64,000 nt of DNA, from the NCBI GenBank assembly GCA_036267975.1, contig DATAVA010000020.1:1-64000 (forward strand). Reading direction: 5' to 3'. Below, piece after piece: positions 35,347-44,577 of the stretch; position 1 is the first letter of the stretch, and each line of letters starts with the position of its first letter. Both the position numbers and the translations under genes were made by a program. Under the pieces are notes generated by a model. That model saw only the letters and a program-made list of their open reading frames with translations. It was not told where the DNA came from and ran no database searches. The stretch is from DAIDKA01 sp036267975. GTDB taxonomy: Bacteria > Pseudomonadota > Gammaproteobacteria > Steroidobacterales > Steroidobacteraceae.

Positions 35347-36588
35347 GGCGGCCTTGGCGATCGGCGCCTCGCTGCTGGCGAAGACTCCCGTCGTCACCGC
35401 TTCCTGCTCGCGATCCAGAATCGTGAATCGATTGCGTCCGGCATGCTTCGCGGCATACAGGCCTCGATCGGCCAGAAGGATCGCCCCCTGTGGGCTGCGC
35501 TCCGCGCTGGGGCGAACGAAGGCCGCGCCGGTGCTCACGGTCACCATGGGCGAGACCGTGGAACTCGGATGCCGCATACCGAGTGCTTCGACCCGGCGTT
35601 GCACGCCCTCGGCCACCAGGGCGACATGTTCACGTGACACGTCGTAGAGGATGATGGCGAGTTCCTCGCCGCCATAGCGCGCCGATAGATCCAACGGGCG
35701 GCGCGCCGTCGCGGCCACCACGTTCGCGATGTTCTGCAATGCCGCATCCCCGGCCTGGTGTCCGAGGCTGTCGTTGAAGGCCTTGAAGAAATCGACATCG
35801 ATCAGCATGACGGCCAAGCAGCGTCCGTCGCGTTGGGCCAACTGCCATACCCGTCGCAGATGCTCATCAAAGGCGCGCCGGTTCTTCAGACCCGTGAGCC
35901 CGTCGCGCGAAGCCATCTCCCCGACGCGACGATTTTCCAGGTACACGCTGCGCACGGAACGCTCCAGTGCAATGGCGACGACACTCGCCATCAACATGGC
36001 AAAGGCGATTTGTCCGATGACGGATACCACCGTCATGACGGGCAGCGGCTGGCGCACGGCGCTCACGATTGCCACGAGCACCACGGCAAAGTTGATCAGC
36101 AGCGACTGCCGGAATTGCAGCCCGCTCAAGAAGCTTGCGCCAAAGGCGCACACCGCAACCGCCGACAGGAATTCCGGATGGGAACCGAGAATCGCGCGCA
36201 CGAATACGGCGTTGAGGCAGACATGGCCGAGGAGCGTCAGCGGCATCGCCATGCTGGCGTACACGCGCGAAAAGTCGGCGCGCCACGCGAGCGCGCACAT
36301 CGTTGCGCGGCAGGTGACCGCGATGCCGATCAGCCACAGTCGCAGCGGCCCCATTTCGGGCACCGACAACGGCAGTGACAGCTGCCGATAACCGGCCAGG
36401 TACAGCAGGCTCTCGCCGCTCAGCAGCACCACCGCCACGCACAGCACCGCGGTATGCCATGCCCGGATCCCCGGGCGGAACACCCGTAGACTGAACTCGA
36501 TGTAGTCTGATTCGATGGGTTCCGGAAAGCGCCGCGGAAGCAGCGGCCTTCCGGATGCGGCGTGATGCGAGTCTTCGTCACCGAACAT
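35338..36588 (-). CDS. Membrane GGDEF diguanylate cyclase
   Basis: A 416-residue protein. After a short cytoplasmic N-terminus come about six membrane helices (residues 45-200), then a GGDEF domain from about 215. The active motif A-R-Y-G-G-E-E-L-A is intact, and an inhibitory I-site R-P-L-D lies five residues before it, so it should make c-di-GMP with product feedback. The membrane part is an uncharacterised sensor. It is the only intact c-di-GMP enzyme in the window. Confidence 0.9.
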   Translation of the reverse strand: MFGDEDSHHAASGRPLLPRRFPEPIESDYIEFSLRVFRPGIRAWHTAVLCVAVVLLSGESLLYLAGYRQLSLPLSVPEMGPLRLWLIGIAVTCRATMCALAWRADFSRVYASMAMPLTLLGHVCLNAVFVRAILGSHPEFLSAVAVCAFGASFLSGLQFRQSLLINFAVVLVAIVSAVRQPLPVMTVVSVIGQIAFAMLMASVVAIALERSVRSVYLENRRVGEMASRDGLTGLKNRRAFDEHLRRVWQLAQRDGRCLAVMLIDVDFFKAFNDSLGHQAGDAALQNIANVVAATARRPLDLSARYGGEELAIILYDVSREHVALVAEGVQRRVEALGMRHPSSTVSPMVTVSTGAAFVRPSAERSPQGAILLADRGLYAAKHAGRNRFTILDREQEAVTTGVFASSEAPIAKAASG

Positions 36589-36773
36589 GGCAGTTCAATA
36601 GCGCGCCTAAGCCTAAGTCATTCGAAGCTAGCAGAGACACGGTCCCGCGGATGTGATCCGGCGCGCAGGCGTGGCGGGGGCGCCACCGACCAACTGAGAC
36701 GCAGTTCGCACTCGGCGGCCGTCCGCTGGTTCTGTGAGGTAGCCCCTAGGTTTCCCGATTGCAAGCGGTCACG

Positions 36774-38027
36774 ATGCGAGCCTGGATCAATGCGGATTGC
36801 AATGAGCTTGAGCTGATGTCCCCGCAGTCGAACCCATACCCAACGCCTGACGGCGCAGACGAATTGCCCGTGGATTCGCCATCGCAGGACGATCTGCTGG
36901 CGTTGATTCCAGACATGGAGCTGCTGGAGAACTCCGCCATAGATGCGCGGCTCACTCAGGCGGCCATCGCCGCGGCAGCCGGCTCAGGCCGCAAATCGGC
37001 TGCCGCGCCGAAACTGACCGATCGCCACACGGCTACGACGCTGCGCATGACCGCACCCCAGGTGCTGATCAGCGATGACCCCTATGCCGATCTGATGCCG
37101 GAACCGGACTCCGTCGACGACGGCGCGGCGGGAAGCCGCGCCCTTCCAGTGGCACAGCCCCCCGCCCCGGCCGCCGCGTCGGTGCCGGTGGTAAAACCGC
37201 AGGCGCCGGCGATCCCGCGTCCGGTCGCACCGGTCGCGAGGCCGCCCGTTGCCGTTGCAGCCGCGAAGCCTGCGACAGCGGCGAACGTGCGCAAGGTACC
37301 CAATCCGGATACGGTGTCGGTACCGCCGGTGATGGATCGTGAGTTCATTGCCCGCAACCATATTGTCGAACTGTATTTATCGGGGCGCCTGCCGGTGCGC
37401 GGAGCGACCGTATTCGAGCGCTTCTGTCGTGAGAATCCGCAGATCCTGGATGACATCGGTCTGCCCGAGCGCGTACATACAGGCCTGCGCCTGCTCGAGG
37501 CCAGTGGCAAGCCGGAGCCGTGGCAGGACAAGCCAAAACAATTCTGGGAGCGACCCTATATTCCGGCGGCGTTATCTGGCCTGGTGCTGCTGCTGGGCAT
37601 CTCGCTGCTGATGCTCAACCGTCAGTTGACCGAGCAGACGCAAAAGGTGACGGCGCTGCACCAGCTGGTGACGGATCAACCCGTCGATGCGGCCACCGCC
37701 ACCGTCGGTGTCCATCTGCAGCCCACGCACGTTGGACCGACCGCGGCCATCGCGGCCAACATTGGTGGTTCGGCGGCGGAACTGGTCAACGTCAAGATTG
37801 ATCTCACCCATTCGGACTTCAGGGCCTTTCGCGTCACCATCGACCGTGCGAATCAGGGCCGGGTCGCGGTGCTCAATAATCTGATCAAGGATTCGAACAA
37901 CGAACTGGGTTTCTCGCTGAACACATCGGCCTTCGGCCCCGGGCTGTATCTTCTGACGATCGAGGGCCTGGACTGGCGCGGCGATCCGCAACCGGATTCG
38001 TGGGCCGCGATCACCATCCGCCACTGA
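36774..38027 (+). CDS. Uncharacterised single-pass membrane protein
   Basis: A roughly 417-residue protein. The first 180 residues are acidic then Ala/Pro-rich and probably disordered. A conserved-looking cytoplasmic block follows (M-D-R-E-F-I-A-R-N-H-I-V-E-L-Y-L, then F-E-R-F-C-R-E-N-P). One membrane helix follows (Y-I-P-A-A-L-S-G-L-V-L-L-L-G-I-S), with a periplasmic domain of about 140 residues. I do not recognise a named family. No ribosome site fixes the start: TTG 36759 and ATG 36816 are alternatives. It is convergent with ybbP. Confidence 0.6.
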   Translation: MRAWINADCNELELMSPQSNPYPTPDGADELPVDSPSQDDLLALIPDMELLENSAIDARLTQAAIAAAAGSGRKSAAAPKLTDRHTATTLRMTAPQVLISDDPYADLMPEPDSVDDGAAGSRALPVAQPPAPAAASVPVVKPQAPAIPRPVAPVARPPVAVAAAKPATAANVRKVPNPDTVSVPPVMDREFIARNHIVELYLSGRLPVRGATVFERFCRENPQILDDIGLPERVHTGLRLLEASGKPEPWQDKPKQFWERPYIPAALSGLVLLLGISLLMLNRQLTEQTQKVTALHQLVTDQPVDAATATVGVHLQPTHVGPTAAIAANIGGSAAELVNVKIDLTHSDFRAFRVTIDRANQGRVAVLNNLIKDSNNELGFSLNTSAFGPGLYLLTIEGLDWRGDPQPDSWAAITIRH

Positions 38028-38036
38028 GGCTCGCGC

Positions 38037-40529
38037 TCAGCCACCCCGCAACGTGAGCATCGGCGCCTGCGAGATCACACTGCGCGTCGCGAGCCAGCCG
38101 CTGATACAGACCAGCAACGCCCCACCGCCGATGCCGATGAGGGGCAGCCACGGATCCACGGCATAGGGAACCTGCAGCACCCGCGTTGCGACGAATGCCC
38201 CGGCCAACGCCGCACCGCCCACGGCAAGGCCACCCGCGAGCAATCCGAGCGCCATGAACTCGGCCATGACCCCCTGCCACACGGTCGCGCCGCTGGCGCC
38301 GAGCGTGCGCAGCATGGCGCTTTCGAAGCGTCGCTCCTCGCGGCTGGATTGCACGGCGGCCAGCAGTACGACCAGTCCGGCGAAGAGCGTGAAGGCGAAG
38401 ACGCTCTGCACCGCGAGAATGGCCTTGTCGATGATGCCGCGTACCTGCGCGAGCAGATCATCGACATTGAAAATCGACACGCTGGGAAAACGCCGTGCGA
38501 GCTGTGCCATGACGTGCGGATCGGTGGGATGAAAGTACGCGCTGGTCAGAAACGTGCCGGCCACCGCATCGAGCACCCCGGGGGAGAACACCACGAAGAA
38601 ATTCGGCTGGAAGCTGTCCCACTTCACCTTGCGGATACTGCTGACCGTGGCCACGAACGGTTCGCCGCCGATGTCGAAAGTGACCGTGTCGCCCACCCCG
38701 ACGCCGAGCGACTCCTGGAACTCCGTGGCCAGCGAGACCTGCGGTGGGCCGTGATAGTTCGCGGGCCACCAGCTCCCCGCGACGATCTGGTTGTCACTCC
38801 CGAGCGTGCTCGCCCAGGTCACATTCTGCTCGCGGCCCGAGAAATCGCGGCGCCGCCCCGCCGTATAGCGCATCGACTCGGCCGACTCACCATTGATCGC
38901 CGTCAAGCGGCCGCGCAACATCGGCAGCACGCGCGAGAGGTGCGCGCCGCGCTGTTCGAGGAATTGGGTGAAGGACGCCCGATCCGCTGGCGGTATGTTC
39001 ACGAAGAAATAATTGGGCGCATCCGCCGGCAGGCTGCGCCGCCAGTCGTTCTCCAGATCATCGCGCACCACGCCGAGCACCAGCAGCACCATGAGGCCGG
39101 CACCGAAGGCCGCGATCTGTACCATGCTGTCGGCGCGGCGCCGGTTGAGATTGGCGATACCGTAGCGCCAGGCGACCCCGACGCGCCCACGCAGCCGCCC
39201 GCACGCCGTGACGAGCACGAAACCCGCGCCGGCGAGCACGGCCAGAAAGAGGCTCAGGCCGACGAGGAACTGCAGTGCGAGCCGTATATCGCGCACCGCC
39301 CACCCGACCAGACCGATGACGACGAGTACGGCGGGGCCGAAGGCGAGGATGACGAGCGGCGGTGGCGGACCTACGTCCCGCCGCAGCACCCGCAGGGGCG
39401 GCACCCGGGCCAGCTGCAGCAGCGGTGGTACCGCAAATCCGGCGAGCACCGCCAATGCCGCGGTCACACCCATGCCGAGCGGGGCGAGATTGGCGGGCGG
39501 CAGTACCGTCGTGCCGAGCAGATCCCGCACCGCGTGCAGCAGCCATTCTTGTGCAACGAAGCCGATCAGCGAGCCGGCGGCGGAGGCCAGCATGGCCACG
39601 GTGATCAGCTGCAGCAGGCTGACGCTGAGCGTGAAGCCGCGGGTAGCACCGAGGGTCTTCAATAACGCCACCGCATCGAGGTGCCGCCGGACGTACTGGC
39701 GGGCCGACATGGCGACCGCAATGGAACACAGCAGCACGCTGACAAGACTCGCGAGGGTAAGGAAGCGGCCGGCGCGATCCACCGCATTCTCGAGTTGGGG
39801 ACTGGCCTCGCTCACATCACGCAGGCGGTCCGACGGACGCGCATTGTCCAGCAACCACGGTCGAAAGGCTTCGATGACGGCAGGGGCAGCGGCGAACAGG
39901 CCCGAGTAGCTGACGCGGCTGCCGGGCTGGATGAGCTGGGTGGCCGGCAGATCCTTGAGGTTCATGATCAGCGTGGGCGCCAGGTCCGCAAGATTCGCGC
40001 CCTGATCGGGCCGCGCGATCAGCACGCGGGTGACCTTGAAAGTCGCGGCGCCGATCGCCAGCTGCGTGCCGATGCCGCCGCCGAGGGTCGCGAGCAGCTT
40101 CGAGCTCGGCCACACCTCACCGGGCGCGGGGATGGCCTGCGTGGCGGTGCCGCTCGCGAAGGGCTGATCGGCCACCAGCAATGTGCCGCGCAGCGGGTAG
40201 CCGTCAGACACCGCCTCGATATTGGTGAGCTGGCTGTCATCGCCGCGGAAAGCGACGCTCAGCAGGGTCTCGACGCGCGCGGAGCGCACGCCGCGCTGGG
40301 CGGCGCCCGCGAACAGCTTTTCAGCCAGTGGCTGCGTGGCGGAAATGCGCAGGTCCGCCGCGAGTACCTGTGTGGCCTGCTCGCGCACCGCAGTGTCGAT
40401 GCGGCCGACCAGAAATCCGACCCCGGTGAGGGCGGCCACCGCCGTGGTCAACGCGAGCAGCAGCACGCCCAATTCACCCGAACGCCATTCGCGCAGCAGC
40501 GTGCGCAGCGCGAGTTTCAGCGCATGCAT
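38037..40529 (-). CDS. ybbP: YbbP-like ABC exporter permease
   Basis: An 830-residue permease with the YbbP layout: N-terminal helix, periplasmic domain, an FtsX module near 255-365, a central pair of helices, a second periplasmic domain and a closing FtsX module. The start overlaps the ybbA stop by one base. The YbbA-YbbP pair, with the TesA esterase divergently encoded, is a conserved proteobacterial arrangement; the complex is thought to act in the envelope with TesA on lipophilic compounds. Exact substrate unknown. Confidence 0.9.
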   Translation of the reverse strand: MHALKLALRTLLREWRSGELGVLLLALTTAVAALTGVGFLVGRIDTAVREQATQVLAADLRISATQPLAEKLFAGAAQRGVRSARVETLLSVAFRGDDSQLTNIEAVSDGYPLRGTLLVADQPFASGTATQAIPAPGEVWPSSKLLATLGGGIGTQLAIGAATFKVTRVLIARPDQGANLADLAPTLIMNLKDLPATQLIQPGSRVSYSGLFAAAPAVIEAFRPWLLDNARPSDRLRDVSEASPQLENAVDRAGRFLTLASLVSVLLCSIAVAMSARQYVRRHLDAVALLKTLGATRGFTLSVSLLQLITVAMLASAAGSLIGFVAQEWLLHAVRDLLGTTVLPPANLAPLGMGVTAALAVLAGFAVPPLLQLARVPPLRVLRRDVGPPPPLVILAFGPAVLVVIGLVGWAVRDIRLALQFLVGLSLFLAVLAGAGFVLVTACGRLRGRVGVAWRYGIANLNRRRADSMVQIAAFGAGLMVLLVLGVVRDDLENDWRRSLPADAPNYFFVNIPPADRASFTQFLEQRGAHLSRVLPMLRGRLTAINGESAESMRYTAGRRRDFSGREQNVTWASTLGSDNQIVAGSWWPANYHGPPQVSLATEFQESLGVGVGDTVTFDIGGEPFVATVSSIRKVKWDSFQPNFFVVFSPGVLDAVAGTFLTSAYFHPTDPHVMAQLARRFPSVSIFNVDDLLAQVRGIIDKAILAVQSVFAFTLFAGLVVLLAAVQSSREERRFESAMLRTLGASGATVWQGVMAEFMALGLLAGGLAVGGAALAGAFVATRVLQVPYAVDPWLPLIGIGGGALLVCISGWLATRSVISQAPMLTLRGG

Positions 40530-41242
40530 CAGGGCGTGACCAGTCGGCCGGCGTGCATGTGCAGGATGCGGTCACAGCGTGCTGCAAGCGACTGCTCATG
40601 AGTGACCAGCACCAGCGTCGTGCGCGCCGTGCGATTCATGTCGAACATCATCTCGATGATGCGCTGCCCGGTATTGGCATCGAGATTGCCGGTCGGCTCA
40701 TCGGCAAAGAGCACTGCCGGACCGATCACGAAGGCGCGGGCGAGCGCGACGCGCTGCTGCTCGCCGCCGGAGAGCTGGCGCGGGTAGTGATCCATGCGTG
40801 GGGTGAGTCCGACCCGGTCGAGGGCCTCGCGGGCCAGGGTCCGCGCGCGGTCGCGCTGGGCGAGCTCCAGCGGCAGCAGCACATTCTCGAGCGCCGTCAG
40901 GGAGGGGATCAGATGAAACGACTGGAACACGAACCCAACCCGCTGCGCGCGCAGACGCGCCCGGCCGTCCTCGCTGAGGGTCGTCAGATCCTGGCCATCC
41001 AGCCACAGATGCCCGGTGGTCGGCACATCAAGCCCCGCCAGCATCGCCAGGAGGGTGGACTTACCGGCACCGGAAGCGCCTGTGATCGCGACCGATTCGC
41101 CGCGGGCGATGTCGAATGAAACATCGTGCACAATGGCCAGCAGTCCTTCCGGGCTGCTAACCTGTTTGGTGAGGTTCATGACCTTGAGAACGCTTGTCGC
41201 ATTGGCACGCTGCGGGGCACTCGCACTGACACTGCTGCTCAT
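40529..41242 (-). CDS. ybbA: YbbA-like ABC transporter ATPase
   Basis: About 237 residues with Walker A G-A-S-G-A-G-K-S, Q-loop V-F-Q-S-F-H-L, ABC signature L-S-G-G-E-Q-Q-R, Walker B V-L-F-A-D-E-P-T-G-N-L-D and switch His V-T-H-E-Q. I prefer the ATG at 41242, because the E. coli protein also has about ten residues before the equivalent of N-L-T-K-Q-V. An ATG at 41179 is possible. With the earlier start it overlaps divergent tesA by 65 bases. Confidence 0.92.
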   Translation of the reverse strand: MSSSVSASAPQRANATSVLKVMNLTKQVSSPEGLLAIVHDVSFDIARGESVAITGASGAGKSTLLAMLAGLDVPTTGHLWLDGQDLTTLSEDGRARLRAQRVGFVFQSFHLIPSLTALENVLLPLELAQRDRARTLAREALDRVGLTPRMDHYPRQLSGGEQQRVALARAFVIGPAVLFADEPTGNLDANTGQRIIEMMFDMNRTARTTLVLVTHEQSLAARCDRILHMHAGRLVTP

Positions 41243-41822
41243 CGGGCTCCCGGGCGCGTCCGCCGCGCAAAATCCAATCATCCTCAGTTTCGGTGACAGC
41301 CTCAGTGCAGCCTACGGCCTGCAGCCCGAACAGGGCTGGGTCGCGCTGCTGCAACAACGGCTTCACACCGAAGGGTACGGGTACCAAACCCTCAATGCCA
41401 GCGTCAGCGGCGAGACCAGCAACGGCGGCCTCGAAAGACTGCCGCACCTGCTCACCGTGCATCATCCGGCCATCGTGCTGCTGGAATTGGGTGCCAATGA
41501 CGGGCTGCGTGGCTTGCCTCTGCAGACGGTTCACGACAATCTTGCGCACATGATCACCCTGGCCAAGGGCGCCGGAGCGCGCGTGCTGCTGCTCGGCATC
41601 CGTCTGCCACCCAATTATGGGCCGCGTTATGGCAATGGCTTTGCCGACCTGTACGGGCAGCTGGCCCGCCAGTACCAGGTGCCCCTGGTGCCCTTCCTGC
41701 TGGCGGGCGTGGCGCTGCATCCGGACCTCATGCAGGCCGACGGCCTGCATCCGCTGGCGGCTGGCGAGCCGATGGTGCTGGATACGGTATGGCCCTTTCT
41801 GCTGCCGCTGCTAAAGGATTGA
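41178..41822 (+). CDS. tesA: Multifunctional acyl-CoA thioesterase / lysophospholipase TesA
   Basis: A 214-residue exported SGNH hydrolase. A signal peptide precedes residue about 26 (G-A-S-A-A-Q-N). Block I is S-F-G-D-S-L-S-A with the catalytic Ser; Gly and Asn blocks are in A-S-V-S-G-E-T and L-G-A-N-D-G; the catalytic D-x-x-H is in A-D-G-L-H-P. The ATG at 41178 lies inside the divergent ybbA gene. The stop TGA shares a base with the fadD start (TGATG), so the two are coupled: fatty acids released by TesA could be activated by FadD. Confidence 0.93.
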   Translation: MTLRTLVALARCGALALTLLLIGLPGASAAQNPIILSFGDSLSAAYGLQPEQGWVALLQQRLHTEGYGYQTLNASVSGETSNGGLERLPHLLTVHHPAIVLLELGANDGLRGLPLQTVHDNLAHMITLAKGAGARVLLLGIRLPPNYGPRYGNGFADLYGQLARQYQVPLVPFLLAGVALHPDLMQADGLHPLAAGEPMVLDTVWPFLLPLLKD

Positions 41823-43528
41823 TGATGGAACGGATCTGGCTCAAGTCCTATCTGCCGGGCATGGCCACGGACATCGATCCGGGGGTACTGCCATCGCTCA
41901 AAGATATGGCCGAGCGCAGTTTCGGAAAGTTTCCGCAGCGTCCCGCGTACATCCAGATGGGGTGCGAACTGAGCTACCGCGACCTGGACCGCAGATCGCG
42001 TGAATTTGCAGCGTGGCTGCAGAATGTCGCGGGTCTCCGGCGCGGCGACCGGCTGGCAATCATGCTGCCGAACGTCCTGCAGTACCCGATTGCGATGTTC
42101 GGGGCATTGCGCGCGGGCCTCACGGTCGTCAACACCAATCCGCTGTACACCGCGCCGGAACTGGAGCACCAGCTCAGGGACGCCGGCTGCGCCGCCATCG
42201 TGGTGCTGGAAAACTTTGCGCATGTGCTCGAAGCGGTGCTGCCGCGCACGGCGGTGCGCCACATCATCACCACCAGTGTCGGGGAGCTGCTCGGATTTCC
42301 GAAGTCGGCCATTGTCGATTTGGTGGTGCGTCGCGTGCACAAGCAGGTGCCGCCGTGGAGGCTGTCAGGCGCAGTGACTTTCAGCGCGGTGCTCACGGCC
42401 GGCCGCGAGCAGAGCTTGAAGGAAGTCGAGCTCACGCATGATGACGTCGCGTTCCTGCAATACACCGGCGGCACGACGGGGGTCGCGAAGGGTGCGGTGC
42501 TCACGCACGGCAACATCTGCGCGAATCTGCTGCAGGCCTCGGCCTGGATCGAACCGTTCCTGCCCAGTACCGCCGCCCGGACTCAATACCTGATCACACC
42601 GATTCCGCTGTATCACATCTTCGCGCTGACCGCGAACTGCATGCTGTTCCTGCGCCTCGGGTGGACCAATGTCCTGATCACGAATCCGCGTGATTTTCCG
42701 CGCTTCGTCAAAGAGCTGCGCCGCTACCCGTTTGCATTCCTCAGCGGCGTCAACACGCTGTTCAACGCGCTGCTCCACAATTCGGAGTTCGCGAAGGTCG
42801 ATTTCAGCCATCTGAAAATCACGCTCGGCGGGGGCATGGCGGTGCAGGAAACCGTGGCGCGACGCTGGCAAGCCGTCACTGGAAATCCGATTACCCAGGC
42901 GTGGGGACTGACGGAGACCTCGCCCGGTGCCTGCATCAATCTGCCGTTCTCAGATTTCAATGGTTCAATTGGCCTGCCGATTGCCTCGACGGAGATCTCC
43001 ATTCGCGATGACGCGGGAGTCGAAGTGAGTCTCGGCGCGCAGGGCGAAATCTGTGTGCGTGGCCCGCAGGTGATGCGCGGTTATTGGAATCGCCCGGATG
43101 AGACCGCGATAGTGATGCTGCCGGAGGGTTGGCTGCGCACCGGTGATATCGGGCATATGGATGAACGCGGTTTCGTTTTCATCGAAGACCGCAAGAAGGA
43201 CATGATCCTGGTATCCGGCTTCAACGTGTATCCGAATGAAGTCGAGGCCGTGGTGGCCGCCATACCCGGTATCGTGGAAGCCGCGGCGGTCGCGCAGGCC
43301 GACGAGCATTCCGGCGAAGTGGTGGCCGTATTCGTCGTCGCCAAGGATCCAGCCCTCACCGAGCGCAGCATTATCGACAAGTGCCGTGAATCTCTCACCG
43401 GGTACAAATTGCCGCGGCACGTGTATTTCCGGAGCGAGCTGCCGAAATCGAATGTTGGAAAGATATTGAGACGGGTGTTGCGGGACTCACTGGTGCAGCA
43501 GGCGTCTGCCGGACCTGCCTCCTTCTAA
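41822..43528 (+). CDS. fadD: Long-chain fatty acyl-CoA ligase FadD
   Basis: A 568-residue ANL-superfamily ligase that makes acyl-CoA from fatty acid, ATP and CoA. The P-loop-like AMP motif is Y-T-G-G-T-T-G-V-A-K-G, followed by the G-L-T-E-T-S-P motif, G-W-L-R-T-G-D-I-G, the hinge E-D-R-K-K-D-M-I and a catalytic lysine near the end (K-S-N-V-G-K-I-L-R). Length and start (M-M-E-R-I-W-L-K-S-Y) match proteobacterial FadD. Start codon fused to the tesA stop. Confidence 0.95.
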   Translation: MMERIWLKSYLPGMATDIDPGVLPSLKDMAERSFGKFPQRPAYIQMGCELSYRDLDRRSREFAAWLQNVAGLRRGDRLAIMLPNVLQYPIAMFGALRAGLTVVNTNPLYTAPELEHQLRDAGCAAIVVLENFAHVLEAVLPRTAVRHIITTSVGELLGFPKSAIVDLVVRRVHKQVPPWRLSGAVTFSAVLTAGREQSLKEVELTHDDVAFLQYTGGTTGVAKGAVLTHGNICANLLQASAWIEPFLPSTAARTQYLITPIPLYHIFALTANCMLFLRLGWTNVLITNPRDFPRFVKELRRYPFAFLSGVNTLFNALLHNSEFAKVDFSHLKITLGGGMAVQETVARRWQAVTGNPITQAWGLTETSPGACINLPFSDFNGSIGLPIASTEISIRDDAGVEVSLGAQGEICVRGPQVMRGYWNRPDETAIVMLPEGWLRTGDIGHMDERGFVFIEDRKKDMILVSGFNVYPNEVEAVVAAIPGIVEAAAVAQADEHSGEVVAVFVVAKDPALTERSIIDKCRESLTGYKLPRHVYFRSELPKSNVGKILRRVLRDSLVQQASAGPASF

Positions 43529-43563
43529 TAACTGGCGCGTCCCAGCGATTTCGGATCCCGTCG

Positions 43564-44427
43564 TCAACGATTCCTGGGCCGCTTCGACATCTGGCGGGAT
43601 TTCGCAGCTGGATCGGGGAGCGGGCTTCGACGGATGGCGATGACCGCAGCGCCGAGTTCGACACCTGGACTTTCTACTCCGGCCCGGCCTGGCACCGGTC
43701 CGTGCGACCGGATGAAGAGGTCCATAATTTCGAGCAATGCGTCGGCGCGCTTACCTAACTGTGTTCTAAACAGGGGTACTGCACCCGGATCGACCATTCC
43801 GAGAATTGCTCGAACCGGCAATTGCTCTGCTGCAGGCGAGGTCAGATTGTGTTCGAGAGTATTTAGCAGGTCTTCAGCGGTCTCGGCGGTGGTTAGCACA
43901 GACTCGAGGTTTGCACCGCCGGTAATTGGGGTGCGCCGCAAGGTTCGAACTCGGTTTCCACCGACAAGGCGTATGGCGCCCACGCGCTCCAACTCCGACA
44001 GCATTGTCTGGTGATAAACGCCGCCGCTGTAGAGATCAACGAGCTGCCGAAAGCTGTTTGCGCTGCCTTCGATGGACAAAACGGCCGGTTCGCCCAAACC
44101 GGTCTGGAACATCTTATCGTCATACCAGCCGTTCAATACCCGTGTGGCCCGATGAAGCTGCGTGTTGCTGCGCGGGCGGAACTCGTCCTGCGGATTGGCC
44201 AGAATGGCCGGCAGAAAGGCGCGGTTGATACCCGTAATGACTGCCAGCTTGGAATAGGTAACGCGCTCGCCCTGCTCCGTCAGATATTCCGATCCGGCGT
44301 GGGCGTAAACACTGTCGACAATTGCTTTGAATTCGCCAGCGCTAACTCCGAAGCGCAATAGAATTCGCACTAATGGTCGCAGCACGCGACGGCACATTGC
44401 GCCGAGAGTTGGGCGGATATCTGACAC
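43564..44427 (-). CDS. DUF6502-family protein 1
   Basis: A 287-residue protein starting at GTG 44427 (ATG 44397 is possible; neither has a good ribosome site). The N-terminus (V-L-R-P-L-V-R-I-L-L-R-F-G-V-S-A-G-E-F) and the following S-K-L-A-V-I-T-G-I-N-R look like a DNA-binding winged-helix region. That pattern, with a later D-L-Y-S-G-G and hairpin region, is what I know as DUF6502. The homologue at 45045-46070 shares the layout. Function unknown; a regulatory role is inferred. It lies 150 bases after the repeat-protein gene. Confidence 0.65.
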   Translation of the reverse strand: MSDIRPTLGAMCRRVLRPLVRILLRFGVSAGEFKAIVDSVYAHAGSEYLTEQGERVTYSKLAVITGINRAFLPAILANPQDEFRPRSNTQLHRATRVLNGWYDDKMFQTGLGEPAVLSIEGSANSFRQLVDLYSGGVYHQTMLSELERVGAIRLVGGNRVRTLRRTPITGGANLESVLTTAETAEDLLNTLEHNLTSPAAEQLPVRAILGMVDPGAVPLFRTQLGKRADALLEIMDLFIRSHGPVPGRAGVESPGVELGAAVIAIRRSPLPDPAAKSRQMSKRPRNR

Positions 44428-44504
44428 TAGTGCAGCGTACCGAGGATGGCGACGCCGCGCAGCTGCAATTTTTATAGCAAATGGCTAAGAGTTCAGACAC
44501 ACAA

Positions 44505-44539
44505 ACACTCTGCAGCCTCTGTATAAGGCTGCAGAGTGT
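44505..44539 (-). terminator. Strong hairpin after the octapeptide-repeat gene
   Basis: A perfect 13-base inverted repeat, ACACTCTGCAGCC (44505-44517) and its complement at 44527-44539, with a 9-base loop. It lies 38 bases after the stop of the minus-strand repeat gene, followed on that strand by a T/G-rich run. It is a probable transcription terminator separating that gene from DUF6502 gene 1. Confidence 0.65.
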
Positions 44540-44577
44540 TGTGATCGGGAACTTCGATCAGTCTGACTTTCAGGCCA

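Noticed and set aside
38349..39665. 438-codon open frame antisense to ybbP
   Set aside because: Low-complexity His/Arg/Glu-rich translation typical of antisense frames in GC-rich DNA.
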